From NCBI GenBank assembly GCA_000827495.1, contig KN817564.1:221199-285198 (forward strand): a DNA stretch of 64,000 nt, written 5' to 3'. Positions 1 through 12,517 of the stretch are shown piece after piece (the first letter of the stretch is position 1; every line of letters starts with the position of its first letter). Made by a program: the position numbers and the translations under genes. The DNA is from Hypholoma sublateritium FD-334 SS-4. Lineage: Eukaryota; Basidiomycota; Agaricomycetes; Agaricales; Strophariaceae. The notes beneath the pieces were generated by a model. The model was not told the origin of the DNA. It did not search any database and saw only the letters and a program-made list of their open reading frames with translations.

Positions 1-669
1 AGGGCCGATATTCAGGGTACGTAGACCACGATTCTAAGGCCTTGCTGTCTCCTTCAATATGCAGTGAGATGTGTGATAGCGATGATGCACTAACTGTTGA
101 CACTACTCCTGGTATCAAGACAATGGGATGGTCTGCACTCAGCCCACGTTCTCTCATGACTTCTCCAACCTGAAATTCTCTCCCATCGTTATTAAATTTC
201 CATATCTCAGGAATACTGCTTCTTAGGCGATTCCATTCGATTTCAACTCGTGATAGATCAAAGTCCGGTAGTTCAGGTATATTGATGTCGTACTGATTGG
301 CAAGCGTCGCTACGTGTAACTGGAGGTCTTGAATATTTTGAGGCTCTACGAAGGCCAATGCGAGAAGTATGCCAACTGCGATGGATGAGATTCACATTGG
401 CAGATATCCCTGCAGTATTGTTGTACTCACCAATGAGTCCAAATGGAAACAAGAAACGACCCCCCAAAAAGAAAGATCCCTGTCCAGCCGAAGGTTGAGT
501 GTCCAGCAGGAAAGAGGTTCAAATGAGACCGTACTACCCCCTGTTTCTTTTGAAGTGCCAGCAGTTTTGTCGCAAGTTTTACCTTGGGCTCGTCTTGAAA
601 AGTAGAGGAAAGTGTTGTATCATCACTATCTTGGTCACTCGATGTCGTAGCTCTCTTCGAGAGAACCAT
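1..669 (-). CDS. LRO1: Phospholipid:diacylglycerol acyltransferase (PDAT, Lro1-like), 5' part only
   Basis: PDAT makes triacylglycerol by moving an acyl chain from a phospholipid to diacylglycerol, in the ER membrane. The gene starts at 669 and runs off the left edge. Exon 1 encodes a short acidic cytosolic tail (MVLSKRATTSSDQDS...). After an intron the frame reads GSFFLGGRFLFPFGLIVGIL, the basic-then-hydrophobic membrane anchor of the family. Further exons give the conserved lumenal start with HPIVLIPGVVST and, across another intron, LESWSTYPEYRP, a signature of the LCAT/PDAT fold just before the lid region. The catalytic Ser, Asp and His lie outside the window. It is divergent from the flippase gene, with 435 bases between. 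The family call is firm; the gene is incomplete here. Confidence 0.88.
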
Positions 670-1104
670 TTCCGGAAGCCTGCTGGTCGACTAAGGTTAC
701 AAGTATAGCAAGAACTCGTCAAGAACCCAACAGTCTGCAACACGCGCCGTCCAGATATATAGAGTATACTTATATTTGGCTATCCGCCGGTCCGGTATTT
801 CCGCCGCAGGTAGGAAGGCCGAAATTGGGCCGAAAACCTTACGAAAAGGAGCAGAAGTGATCCTTTGGCCAGAAGTTGGAAGAGCTACAGACGGAAAATG
901 TTCTTAAGTGTAATACTAAGTAGTAGAACGTCAACTTTTAAAATGGCACTTGCAGGGAAAGATGCCGCCAGCTTGCCGCCGGTGAGCAACCTATTTGACG
1001 CTGCTTGGCAACAGCCTTGTGCGCGGTGTTACGGGGAGCAGCAACGGCGTTAATTCCACAGTCTAGCCAAAACGTTCAGGTAACGGTCTTCCATTCAGTC
1101 CAAC
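670..1104. promoter_or_regulatory. Divergent intergenic region between PDAT and flippase genes
   Basis: The 435 bases separate two start codons that point away from each other, so the region must hold both promoters. A run resembling a TATA element lies near 757-775 (atatatagagtatacttata). Short open frames here have no recognisable product. Confidence 0.5.
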
Positions 1105-4100
1105 ATGAGCGACGATTTCCTGAGGCTAGTGTCTCAATCAAATCCCGCGACGAGGGAGTACCAGCCAGCCAACAATGGATATCCTCCCTCTGGAACGGCA
1201 GGCCCGTATACCGACCGGTCACCGCAGCAGCTTATGGATCCATTCTTCGATGATGAAGATGACAATGTACCGGACTCAGCATTTGGTCGACCGGCTCCTA
1301 TGCGATCTCAAGAGAGTGGATTGCCTCTTACTCGTTCCGCCGCACCTCCGGCAGGCGTGGGCTCTTCGACTACGTTACCGCAGGACTGGACGTTCGACGA
1401 TGAATTTCAAAGCTCTAGCCAGCAGAGCTTTCCAGGCGCTCCCAAACCGCAATCGGCTCAAAAATCTAGTAAATTATCTGGGTTCAATCTGCGGAAACGC
1501 AAATGGCCGTGGCAGAAGGAGAAGGTCTTAACTGGGGAGAGAGTCATCGCACTAAACAACAATGTCGCCAATGCCGAGTTCTGTTCAAATTTTGTTTCGA
1601 CCAGCAAATATAATTTGATAACTTTTGTCCCCAAGTTTCTTTTCGGTGCGTATCTTCCCAATGGAGTCGCAACATTTTGAGTGCTAACGGTCTCCAAGAA
1701 CAATTCTCCAAATATGCCAACGTATTCTTCCTATTCACGGCCTGTATTCAGCAAATACCTGGTGTTTCTCCAACTGAACCTTACACTACCATTGTTCCAT
1801 TGGCGGTAGTCTTGATGGCTTCAGCATTCAAAGAAATCCAAGAGGATTTGGTGCGTGTCTTGTGATCTAAGATACATATCCACTTAGCTTACATCTATCC
1901 ACAGAAACGCCATCAATCGGATACTGAGCTCAATGCACGGAAAGCAAAGGTGTTAACTCTTCAGTGTACTTTCCTTGAACGCAAATGGAAGGACATTCAC
2001 GTTGGAGATATTGTCCGGCTTGAAAACAATGATTTCATCCCTGCAGACATGTTACTCATGACGTCGAGCGAACCGGAAGGTCTTTGCTATATAGAAACAT
2101 CTAATCTCGATGGGTACGCCACCTCTCGTTCCGTTTTCTCATTAACTAAATAGTCAATTAGCGAGACCAATCTTAAGATAAAACAAGCCTCCACACATAC
2201 CGCACCGTTGACGAATCCTACTCTCATCAATTCACTTCACGGATCCTTACGCTCAGAACAACCTAATAATTCACTGTATACGTATGAAGGGACGCTGGAC
2301 CTTATAACCGACGCGGGAATGCCAAAGCAGGTACCTCTTGGACCCGATCAAGTTTTGCTGCGCGGTGCTCAACTGCGAAACACACAATGGGTATACGGGC
2401 TCACTGTTTTCACGGGTCATGAAACCAAGTTGATGCGAAACGCAACGTATGTGCACGGTTAGTTTCGTCGTGCAATGCTGATCATTCATGTTTTTGCAGA
2501 GCCACGCCAGTCAAGCGAACTGCAGTCGAAAGACAAGTAAACGCCCAGATAGTGTTTCTATTTATCCTCCTTCTCGCCCTTTCCGTCGGCTCTACGATCG
2601 GAAGTAGTATCCGCACATGGTTCTTCTCAAATGCTCAATGGTATCTTTTTGAGACTTCATCACTAACAGGCAGAGGTACGCCGTCGTCTTTCGTTTTTGT
2701 GAAATTACACTCATGTTCATCTCAATAGCCAAGGGTTTTGTTGAAGGTGACTTTTTTCTTCGGGAGTCGTCGGGAGGATAATTTCGTGTGCTGACCAAAC
2801 TTTGCCAGATATCTTGACCTTCATTATCCTCTACAACAATCTCATCCCTATCTCACTAATAGTGACAATGGAAGTTGTCAAATTCCAACAAGCGCAGTTA
2901 ATCAACTCCGACCTCGACATGTACTATGCGAAAACAGATACTGCGGCACTTTGTCGCACCTCTTCCTTGGTTGAGGAGCTTGGGCAAATAGAATACGTGT
3001 TCAGCGACAAGACCGGGACCTTGACCTGCAACGAAATGGAGTTCCGATGCTGTAGTATTGCTGGCACAGCCTATGCGGATGTTGTTGACGACACGAAACG
3101 CGATGGAGAGGATGGCCAAGGGGGGTGGAAGACTTTCAGCGAGATGAGGGAGAGGCTCGATTCTCCTAGTAACCCTTTCACGGACAAAGCATCGACATCA
3201 TCAAGCACGCTCCCTTCAGCAGAACGGGAAAAGGAAATCATCAAAGAATTTCTCACTCTGCTGGCGGTATGCCACACAGTCATTCCCGAAGTTCGAGATG
3301 ACGGGAAAATGGTATACCAAGCATCTAGTCCAGACGAGGCTGCTCTGGTGGCAGGCGCTGAATTGTTAGGATACCAATTCCATGTATGCCCATCGCCATT
3401 TGTCAGAGTTGAATACTGACCAGTTGTTCTAGACTCGCAAACCCAAGTCTGTATTCGTCAACATTCAAGGCCAATCACAGGAATTCGAGATCTTAAAGGT
3501 CTGCGAATTCAATTCGACGCGCAAACGAATGTCCACCGTTGTCAGATGCCCGGATAGATCTATCAAGCTATACACGAAAGGCGCGGATACCGTCATTCTT
3601 GAACGATTGAGCAAGAATCAACCATTTACAGAAACGACCCTCGCTCATCTCGAGGTTAGTACTTCGTTGTCTCGTTGACCCTCCTTTCTCACTGGAAACG
3701 AAAATAGGACTATGCAACAGAGGGCCTCCGCACCCTTTGTATCGCATACCGCGAGATTCCGGACACCGAATATCGACAATGGGAGCAGATTTACAATCAA
3801 GCTGCCGCAACAATCAACGGGCGAGGTGACGCCCTTGACCAGGCAGCCGAATTGATCGAAAAAGATCTATTCTTGCTTGGCGCAACCGCAATTGAAGATA
3901 AACTGCAAGATGGCGTTCCTGATACCATTCACACTCTGCAAATGGCTGGCATCAAAGTATCATTTTCGCCGTTCCATATTTTATGGCACTACTGATAGCA
4001 TCATAAAAGGTCTGGGTCCTCACTGGTGATAGGCAGGAAACTGCTGTCAACATTGGAATGTCATGTCGATTGATATCGGAGTCGATGAATTTGGTGAGTT

Positions 4101-6035
4101 AGAATCCCACTGTCGTCATGTAAATCTTCAACATCGATGTCGAAAGGTCATTGTGAATGAAGATAATGCCCACGATACCCAGGAATTCCTGACTAAACGG
4201 CTATCCGCTATCAAGAATCAGCGTAGTACCGGAGAACTTGAGGATCTTGCTCTCGTTATCGGTAACGATGCTTGTCACTTACCGCGTCCCTTTTGTATGT
4301 TAATGTTGTTTTGCAGATGGCAAAAGCCTTGGATTTGCTCTTGAAAAAGAGCTTTCGAAGATATTCTTGGAGCTTGCGATCATGTGCAAGGCGGTTATTT
4401 GTTGTAAGTTCCATTGATTATTCATGGCCGTAGGTTGGGATTAATAGCTCTGTTTTTAGGTCGAGTATCTCCTCTACAAAAAGCCTTGGTAGTCAAGCTC
4501 GTCAAGAAAAATCAAAAAGCTATACTTCTTGCCATCGGTGATGGTGCGAACGATGTAAGCATGATCCAAGCAGCGCATGTTGGGGTAGGAATATCGGGTG
4601 TCGAGGTATGTGTATGGCTTATGCATTCGATTAGTCTTTCTAAGCACAAAAATAGGGTCTACAAGCTGCACGTTCTGCTGATGTTGCTATCTCGCAATTT
4701 CGTTATCTCAAGAAGCTCCTACTCGTTCATGGATCGTGGAGCTACCGTCGACTTTCCAAGCTCATATTATGTCGGTGCAGCCTAACATACTCGCGCAAAT
4801 TTTCTAACCGGTGGTCATAGATTCCTTTTACAAGAATATTGTGTTGTACATGACACAATTCTGGGTGCGTATTCAAGCCATCGAACATCACCGAAATGGA
4901 ACCCATATTCTATTCTAGTTTTCTTTCTTCAACAATTTTTCCGGACAGATTGCATACGAATCATGGACACTCACTCTTTATAATGTCCTTTTCACTGTTC
5001 TTCCTCCCCTTGTCATTGGCATCTTCGATCAGTTTGTATCCGCAAGGTTCCTAGACCGATATCCTCAACTATACATCCTTGGTCAACAAAACGCGTTTTT
5101 CACTAAAACCTCCTTTTGGCTATGGGTAGGCAACGCGTTGTATCACAGTGTCGTAAGTCTTAGCATGTGTTCAACATATTTCAACAAATTAATTCATTTG
5201 TCCAGCTTCTGTATGGCTTTTCTGTCGTCCTCTTCTGGGGTGATTTGAAACAAGCCAATGGCCTTGATTCGGGACATTGGTTTTGGGGAACCACGCTATA
5301 CCTCGCCGTTCTTCTCACAGTTCTGGGAAAAGCAGCACTTATTTCTGAGTGCGTATTGTGTCGCCGTTTGGGGGTGTTGACGTACTCATACTTTTCGCCT
5401 AGCCTCTGGACTAAATACACTGTTGCTGGTAATAGGTGTTGCTTTTTTCATGCTTACAGAATTCTAATGCGTTCGACATGATTTACAGCGATACCTGGCT
5501 CCTTCGTCTTCACCATGTTGTTCCTCCCCTTATATGCTGTCGTTGCCCCTGCTATCGGATTTTCCATGGAATACCAAGGTATTGTTCCCCGTTTATGGAC
5601 CAACAGTATCTTCTACTTCGTTCTGCTGTACATCCCGCTTCTGTGTCTGGTCCGGGACTTTGCATGGAAATAGTTCGTCTCCTCTATTGTTCCTTTGTCA
5701 GCCGGCTAACAGTTCCCTTCCACAGCTACCGGCGCACATATACGCCTTCTTCCTACCACATTGTCCAGGAGCTGCAGAAATATAACATTCCTGATTATAG
5801 GCCGCGGCAAGAACAGTCCGTATCTTTTCATTTTTTGTTTGTGTCTCGGGATGCTAAATTGGGCTACGTTTTTAGGTTCCAGAAGGCGATCAAGAAAGTT
5901 CGTGCCACTCAGCGCATGCGACGAAATCGCGGTTTCGCATTCAGCCAGACCGAGAACGCAGGAAAGCAGGATCAAGCCAAGCTCATCAGAGCGTACGATA
6001 CATCAAAAGCTGGCGCTCGTCCATCCGGATATTAG
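1105..6035 (+). CDS. DRS2: P4-type phospholipid flippase (Drs2-like ATPase)
   Basis: P4-ATPases flip aminophospholipids to the cytosolic leaflet of late-Golgi and plasma membranes, usually with a Cdc50-type partner. The start at 1105 gives a long acidic, Ser/Pro-rich cytosolic tail, then the family hallmark [12 protein letters not shown] and, after an intron at 1646-1698, [15 protein letters not shown]. Later exons carry the actuator region ([16 protein letters not shown] across an intron), the phosphorylation motif DKTGT (3005-3019), and the hinge GDGANDV (about 4538-4558) followed by [18 protein letters not shown]. The C-terminal half holds several membrane segments and a basic tail ending at TAG 6033-6035. 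More than ten short introns; the protein should be roughly 1,350 residues, normal for Drs2. All catalytic motifs checked are intact. Confidence 0.93.
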
Positions 6036-6771
6036 ATGCATCGCGACGATGCAGGACATTGTATTTATACTGCCAGTGCATGCAGATTATCTTATTTTCG
6101 TAGTCATTTGTAAACCCCCTGATAATTCACCTACTACACATGGAATCACTTACACATCTGTTCATGAGGCTGTGGCCCATTTATAGGAAGATACGTTTAT
6201 CGGAATATGGGGTTACAGTCACTAACCTGCCTGCTACATGCCAGTAGTGGCACGCAGTATTATGAGCGTTTGCCGTGGAGTCCCGAGTATAGCATCAATG
6301 TCATTCCTACAAATGCTATAATTGTGACTACAGTTGTGTAGTTGAATGATGTAGTCTGTCGGCGACATGGATGCATCCTCAATACGTTTCACAGCTTATG
6401 GGGCCGGATCGAGGATGGACCCAGCCTAGGACGGGCTCGCAGCACTCTAGACCCGTGAGAGGGCAGGATGGATATAAACAGAGGTGGCCCAAGCTCGCCA
6501 CCCGGGGCATTGTTTCCTTGGTTATTATGAAGTACTGAAAGAGCCAGAGCCGGCAGTTACCGCACGAGGCCTCTTGACAACAAGAATCAGTGATCAGAGC
6601 ACAAGTCAGCCTGTCTCCCCGCCATTATATATACAAAAGGTTCTTTCATTTTCGTTTTCTCTTGCTCGTGCCCGTCTGAGACTGCGTCTCTGTTCTCTCT
6701 TTACCTTCTTCTTCGACCTTCCTTTTTAATACTTTTTTCTAACTCTTTCCAAAGCGTCAGGAACGCTCCCC
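6036..6771. promoter_or_regulatory. Intergenic region with CT-rich promoter of noxR
   Basis: No gene was recognised in these 736 bases. A TATA-like run gatataaaca lies at 6471-6480 and another (attatatatac) near 6625. From about 6640 to 6760 the plus strand is strikingly pyrimidine-rich, a common core-promoter feature in filamentous fungi, and it ends just before the NoxR start codon. Confidence 0.5.
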
Positions 6772-8867
6772 ATGTCCCTTAAAGCAGAACTCGAAACTTG
6801 GGCTGGAGCCCTTAAGGCTTACGATGAGGAAGACTTTGAGAAGGCATTAGATCTCTTCTCCGTGCGTCGCCGTTGTTCCTGAGTCTCTTCCAAGCTCATT
6901 TGCATCTAGCGCATTGCCGAATCATCGAAAATTCTTACAAATATGGGCTTGATCTACGCGACCCTAGGTGAACATGAAGCTGCAGTGGAGAAATTCATAG
7001 AAGCAACTGGCCTAGACCAGTACCTTGCCGTCGCGTGAGTATGCACAATAGTGGCAGGCGCTCGTCGATCCTGTCACCCGTGTTTTGCCCCTTCAACACC
7101 ACTAATTCCTTTGTCTTACTAGGTACTTCCAATGCGGCGTCTCCAATTTTCTACTCGCACGCTACGATCTCGCAACAAAGGACTTCGAAGAGGCTTTGCT
7201 ATATCTGCGGGGTAATCAGGCCATGTACAATCTTCGATTTGTTTAATATGTAATAACTAATCAATGTTTCAGCAACTATGAACAACTGGGCCTCAAGTTC
7301 AAGCTGTTCTCGGCAGAAGTGCTATTCAACAAAGGCTTATCACAAATCTACATGGGTCGCGCGCAAGAGGGCCTGGCAGATATGGAAGAGGCAAGGAGAG
7401 ATAAGGCAACAGACGAGCATAATGTCATCGATGATGCTATTCAGGATCGTGGTGAAGGCTACACGGTGTTCAGTATTGTAAGTCTACTCGATTATTTGTG
7501 TCCTGGGCATGCATTAATTCTAAGAACTAGCCAGTTGGAGTACTGTATCGTCCACCTGACAAAAAGATCAAGAATTCAGTAACCCGGGATTATATGGGCA
7601 AGGCGGTATGGAATGCCAATCGCTCTCTCCTCCCCTCTCAGCTGATGCATATGTGTGTCCAGAAACTTGTCGCGTCTTCTGATGTCAGTGATGTTAGCAC
7701 GGCATTCTCTGGCGTTACCCTCCTTAGCAAGGGAATATCGCCGGCTGGAGTCTTCCTGGATCGGCCTGATATAGATAACCCTTCCAACGGACTGCTCCGC
7801 AGTGCTACCGTGCCCCCAGTAATGCCTGCTATGAGTGAGTGTGGGTGCTGCCTCATCAAATCGGGTCTTACGTTCATGTATAGGGGTGGCAGAGGGGCCT
7901 CGGTCGGCTGGCGTTGAGCGCTCAAAGACTACGCCTATGGGCAATCCACCAGCAAGCGCACGAGAAGCTTCTAGCAATAACAGGTTTCCAGTTAACCCTG
8001 CTCCTGGCGTTGCTAGGAGTAACACGCAAATCACACCTGGTCGTGCTTCTGCAAATGCGTCCATCGGCGGCCCAGTCCGCGGATTAAGTCTGCGTAGACC
8101 CGGTGGATCGCCAGGCACTTCTATTCAGCCCGCTCCCCCTGCCAAAGGCAAGTTACTTTACGCGTTGATTAATTCCGAAATAATGAATATATTTAGACTC
8201 TCGCCTCACAGAATTCTATGACGACTATTTGGATTCCTATGGCCCAGAAGACTCCCCACCGGTCCCCGTGATAAGTGCAGCTCCAGCTTCCGATAGAGTA
8301 GGCGCATGGGCACGTTCGAATGCCAACCCCAATTATCCTCTTGCTGGCGTAGCTCGTAGCGGTTCGCGAAGTGCTCCAAACAGCCAATATGCACCAAGCT
8401 CGTACGGGGGCACTGGATCCATCAGGCGAAAGCTTACCCGGAGAAATACTAATCGCACTCCAAGCCGTATCCAAAGCACCTACGAAGAAGAGGAAGAAGG
8501 ATACGTTAGCGGAGAGTATGAGGACGGGCCTTACGAACTGACTCTGATTCGGATAAAGGTCAGTAGCTATATTGATCCATCCTTACACCAAAGTGCTGAA
8601 ATGTGTCTATCATTCCAGATCCATTACAACGATGATATTCGTGGCATGACTCTATCTCCTGATACACCTTTTGCAGAGTTTATGGACAAGGTTGCTGCTA
8701 AATTCAAGAAGCAAAGCAACCGCCTTTCTCTGAGATTCAGGGATGAAGACGGAGGAATGGTTACACTCCAAGACGACTCCGATTTTGAACTTGCCATAGA
8801 AACGGCACGCGAGAGCTCTAAGGGTAAATCGGAGGGCAAGCTGGAGATTTGGTTGCAAGATGTCTAA
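6772..8867 (+). CDS. noxR: NADPH oxidase regulator NoxR (p67phox homologue)
   Basis: NoxR is the cytosolic activator of fungal NADPH oxidases. It binds Rac-GTP through N-terminal TPR repeats and Cdc24/Bem1-type partners through a C-terminal PB1 domain. Exon 1 (6772-6861) begins MSLKAELETWAGALKAYDEEDF, the first TPR helix; intron 6862-6909 leads to RIAESSKILTNMGLIYATLG and further TPR units up to about residue 150. The segment VGVLYRPPDKKIKN matches the activation region after the TPRs. A long Ser/Pro/Arg linker follows. The last 85 residues (from about 8600) form a PB1 fold with IHYNDDIRGM, LRFRDEDGG and an acidic DDSDFELA (OPCA-type) patch, ending at TAA 8865-8867. No nox catalytic gene is in the window. 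Confidence 0.92.
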
Positions 8868-9194
8868 AATACTTCCCGTTCAGTATACACCGCCTTTGTC
8901 ATTTATCTTTCCTTTGATCTGACCTATATTATTAGCGTAGTTTCTGCCCTCTCCCCAGTCTTTTCTTCGATATTCTGTTTTTTATCTACTCCCCATATGT
9001 TGTACATATGTAAATACGCAATGCAATTCGGATGAGCACACCCGAGCTCAGGTTCCCCTGAGGCATAAGTAGATCTGACTAAGCAACTATTCGGGTGAAC
9101 TTTTCTCGGTCTTGCTTCAAGTTTACCTTCAAGTTCCGCAGACGAGACGGTCTCATCGTGAGCCTCTCTTTCCGTCCTTCTTTCTTGGTTTATC
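8868..9194. other. Intergenic, noxR 3' end to PinX1 promoter
   Basis: These 327 bases lie between two co-directional genes and contain a pyrimidine-rich stretch before the next start codon. No other feature was seen. Confidence 0.4.
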
Positions 9195-10732
9195 ATGGGA
9201 CTTTCTGGACGAAAGGTGAAGCAGCGCATCTCCGCAGATCCCCGCAACTTGTCATGGGCGGATGGTGCGTCTAGGAATGGGCATGAAATATCTGCTTCCG
9301 TCGTTTTCTCATAGTTTTTCCCTGTGCGTTAGATGCTGCTAGATTCGGCTCGAATTACCTTTCGAAGTTCGGATGGGACGCCTCGAAGGGACTCGGGGCG
9401 AGTGGCGACGGCATGAAGTCGCATATCAAGGTCTCGCATAAGCTCGACATGTTGGGCATCGGTGCTGCGCAAATGAAGGACCCCAATGGCATCGCCTGGA
9501 AGCAGAACACCGATTTCGAGAACCTCCTGCGTCGCCTGAACGAGAACTTGCCAGCGCAGGACGCGGCGCAAGACGGACCGTCTGAGGACAAGTCGGACCC
9601 TGAGGACGGCGAGAAAAAGAAGAAAAAGAGGAAGCACAAGGACGAAGACGAGGAAGACAGGGCGGAGAGGAAGAGGAAGAAGAAGGAGTCGAAAGAAAAG
9701 CAGGCCGCTGATGCGAAACCACAGCTAGCCTTGGTGCAACTGAGGGAGGTCGTCGAGACCAAAACTCTCTCGATCGAAATGCAGAAGGTGGTCGCACTCC
9801 CTCGGCACAGAGCGTACGTCGCATCCTCTCTCTGGTGCGCGCAGCGCTAACTAAGCCTGTATAGTCATCGCGCGCGTGCGATAGCGGCAAAGAACATCGC
9901 GTCGAAGTCGTCCGCGCACATCTCGGAGATTCTGGGAGTTGCGCCCGACCCGCGGACGACCGCTCTGGGCGCAACGGTACAGGGCAAGCTCACCTCAGTC
10001 ACCGAGACCGATGCGTTGGGTATGGACAAGATCACCACGTCCACCAAAAGCCTCGCGGACTATTTCAAAGAAAAGCTGATTGCACGCAACGGAGGCGTGA
10101 GCTCTGGGACTGCTACGCCCGCCTCAACCGCCACCACTACCGACGAGGATGCGTATGAACGCCCGCGGACGGGCATTGGCGCCTCGCGCATGCGCTTGGA
10201 AATCCAAACGGAAGAGAGGATCGAAGAGGAAACTCAGCGAGTCGGACTCTCGAAATTCTCCTCGCTTATGTCTTCATCCTTCCTTGCTGCTACGTCGTCT
10301 ATGCCAGTTTTTATTCCCAAAGTGGAAGAAACCGAGGATACTACTGATGAAGCAGTAACCTCTATCTCAGAGGTGGGATCCAATTCAGAAATTAAGAAGG
10401 AGCACAAAAAGGACAAAAAGAGAGATAAAAAGAGTAGAAAGAGTCACGAGGAGAAAAATGTGGTGGAAGAATCAGAGAAAAAGAAACTCAAGAAGGACAA
10501 AAAAGGTAAGGGAAAGGCAACTGGGGAGGAGGATGAACCGTCCGTTGGAAGTGGGGAGGATGAACTGGCCAAGAAGGAGAAGAAGAAATGTACCGTTAGT
10601 ATGGACACGACAGAAGATGACGCCGAAAAGTCATCGCGAAAGAAGGAAAAAAGAAAGCACAAATCGGAGTTAAACACAAATGAGGCTGGGAAGTCAAAAA
10701 AGGAGAAGAAAAAGTGCCGGACAGACTTGTAG
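9195..10732 (+). CDS. PXR1: PinX1/Pxr1-like G-patch nucleolar protein
   Basis: Pxr1/PinX1 proteins activate the DEAH helicase Prp43 in rRNA and snoRNA maturation and also inhibit telomerase. Three exons (9195-9264, 9333-9813, 9865-10732) stay in frame and give 472 residues. The start MGLSGRKVKQRI is the invariant family N-terminus. The G-patch follows across the first intron: ARFGSNYLSKFGWDASKG, then SHIKVSHKLDMLGIG and WKQNTDFENLLRRLN. The telomerase-inhibitory-like middle part is followed by long Lys/Glu-rich stretches (9600-9700 and 10380-10720), typical nucleolar-retention tails. The length exceeds human PinX1 (328) because of these low-complexity blocks. Only 146 bases separate its stop from the convergent lipase gene. 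Confidence 0.9.
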
Positions 10733-10878
10733 AATACATGACCTCATCTGACGATCTCATACATACCCTGCATTAGAAGGCATTTTCCTTTTGGCGTTGG
10801 TTCCAATGAAAGGATTTAAGATTTGTCAGTTATGTATGGTTCAGTTATGGTTATAGGGGGTATTGTATGGAAGTGGTA

Positions 10879-12415
10879 TTAATCTACAATTAATCCGTTT
10901 GATTTAATATGAATATCTGTGTCTAAGGGTGCATTGTACTCATGCAATACATCCAGGACCTTGGGTATCACATCCTTGTCGACGTCCTTTCCCCACAGGA
11001 TATCCAGATGCTCGTACGTATTCAACGCCTTAGACACAGTGTGCGGTGGGAGCTGTGCAAGCATAGTGTCGATGTGCACGAGGCTATCGCAGTCTCCGTA
11101 GAGAAGGAAGATGGGAGTAACAATATTACGCGTTGGAAAACGCGCAGGTCTGTAAGAGCTAATAGTAGTCCGGACAACGGGGGATAACACATCGTCGTCG
11201 TACATCTGGAATGCGGCATTGCGCATGATTTGGAACCAATGCACGACCGACTTGACGGAGGCAAATGAGTACAGATGGGCATATGCCGCAATCTTCTGCT
11301 CCTGGCTAATGTTGTCACTGCGCCAATTGAAGAGCCAGTTGAGAGACCGGTCGATCAGGCTTGCGAAAATGGGGGGATATAAGATGGACTGCCACATCGT
11401 TGCAGACGACAAGATGGATTTGCGACCGAAGAAAAGGAACAAGAGAGTTGGACTGTCAAGCAATTAGTGGATACATATATACAAAGTGGCGTACTATACT
11501 TACGAAGCCTTCATGAGGCCATCCACAATTGGGGCGGCAAGTCCTGGAGGGCTCATTGCTGGTGCGAGGGCAATGAAGATGTTAACTTTGTCATTAAGGC
11601 TAGGATGTATGCTAAGAGCGGCAAAGGCTTGAGCGGTGCCTTGACTAAAACCTATGTAGCTTAATTTATCTGCCTTGGTAACGTCGAGGATATGATTGAT
11701 AGAGTCGGGGATATCGTGCCATGCGAAATCATCCATACTATATGGAAACTTTGAATTATCATTTAAACTGACAGTAGCAAATTATGCTCACCTGAAGTCC
11801 CAAAACTTAGGTGAATTCGGACCATGATGGATAGATTTTTTGGAATATTTGTTTCCTCTACGCAAAAGTCTTGTTATAGAGCGACCAGCAGAAAGATAAT
11901 CGTAAGCACCTGTTGTTACCGAGCCAGACGTCATACCCTTGTTCTGCTAGAACAAATGGTAAAGCTCGGCGAGCATCGGTCAAGCACACCCAGACCTCAC
12001 TGTTCATCAACAGCCCGTGATGAAGATAGACAACAGGTTTCCCAGTGCTGTGGCCGGGGTGTAGCTTCTTCTCGCCCACTTTAGAAGGGAGCCTGTGCAA
12101 CCCAAGGAGGTAGCCGTCCTTGGTCAATACGACATGTTCTTCGTGGGTGTAGCCATAGAGGCTGCATAGCTCGCCAAAATCTCTAGCTTCGAGTACGCGT
12201 TCTCCAGCCTTCCTCTCTTCCGAGTGAGCTTTAGCTGGGGGCGAGATCCGGTTGAAAAGAACACGCGAGCGGCGGTAGAACCAATTGATTACTGGCTTGG
12301 GTAGGAACAAGATAATGATATGAAGGAGGGACTCGAATGCGAGAAAAAGAAATCCGAAAATGAGAGTTGCGTAGTCTCTGACCGAAAGCCGCCCGAGGAA
12401 AGGGAGGCTGGGCAT
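10879..12415 (-). CDS. Steryl-ester hydrolase / acid-lipase-type membrane lipase (Tgl1/Yeh1 family)
   Basis: Members of this family cut sterol esters in lipid droplets or at the plasma membrane. The start at 12415 gives an N-terminal hydrophobic segment (RDYATLIFGFLFLAFESLLH, about residues 13-32), then the AB-hydrolase-associated lipase region (LCSLYGYTHEEHVVLTKDGY) and the oxyanion-side motif YLHHGLL. Across two introns the frame gives GNNRGNKYSKKSIHHGPNSP and FWDFSMDDFAWHDIP, typical of the family. The nucleophile elbow is GFSQG (Ser) near 11660, the acid is in LLYGDCDSLV, and the histidine in YEHLDILWGKD near the C-terminus. The triad is complete. The exact substrate (sterol ester or triacylglycerol) cannot be told from sequence alone. 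Confidence 0.88.
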
Positions 12416-12517
12416 GGTTAGGATGAGAGTATGAGGAGAGTAGCATGAGCTTGTGATTCCGCGTTATATACATAAACCCTGATATGTGGTTAGGCTCCAT
12501 CTTGTTCCAAACCAACC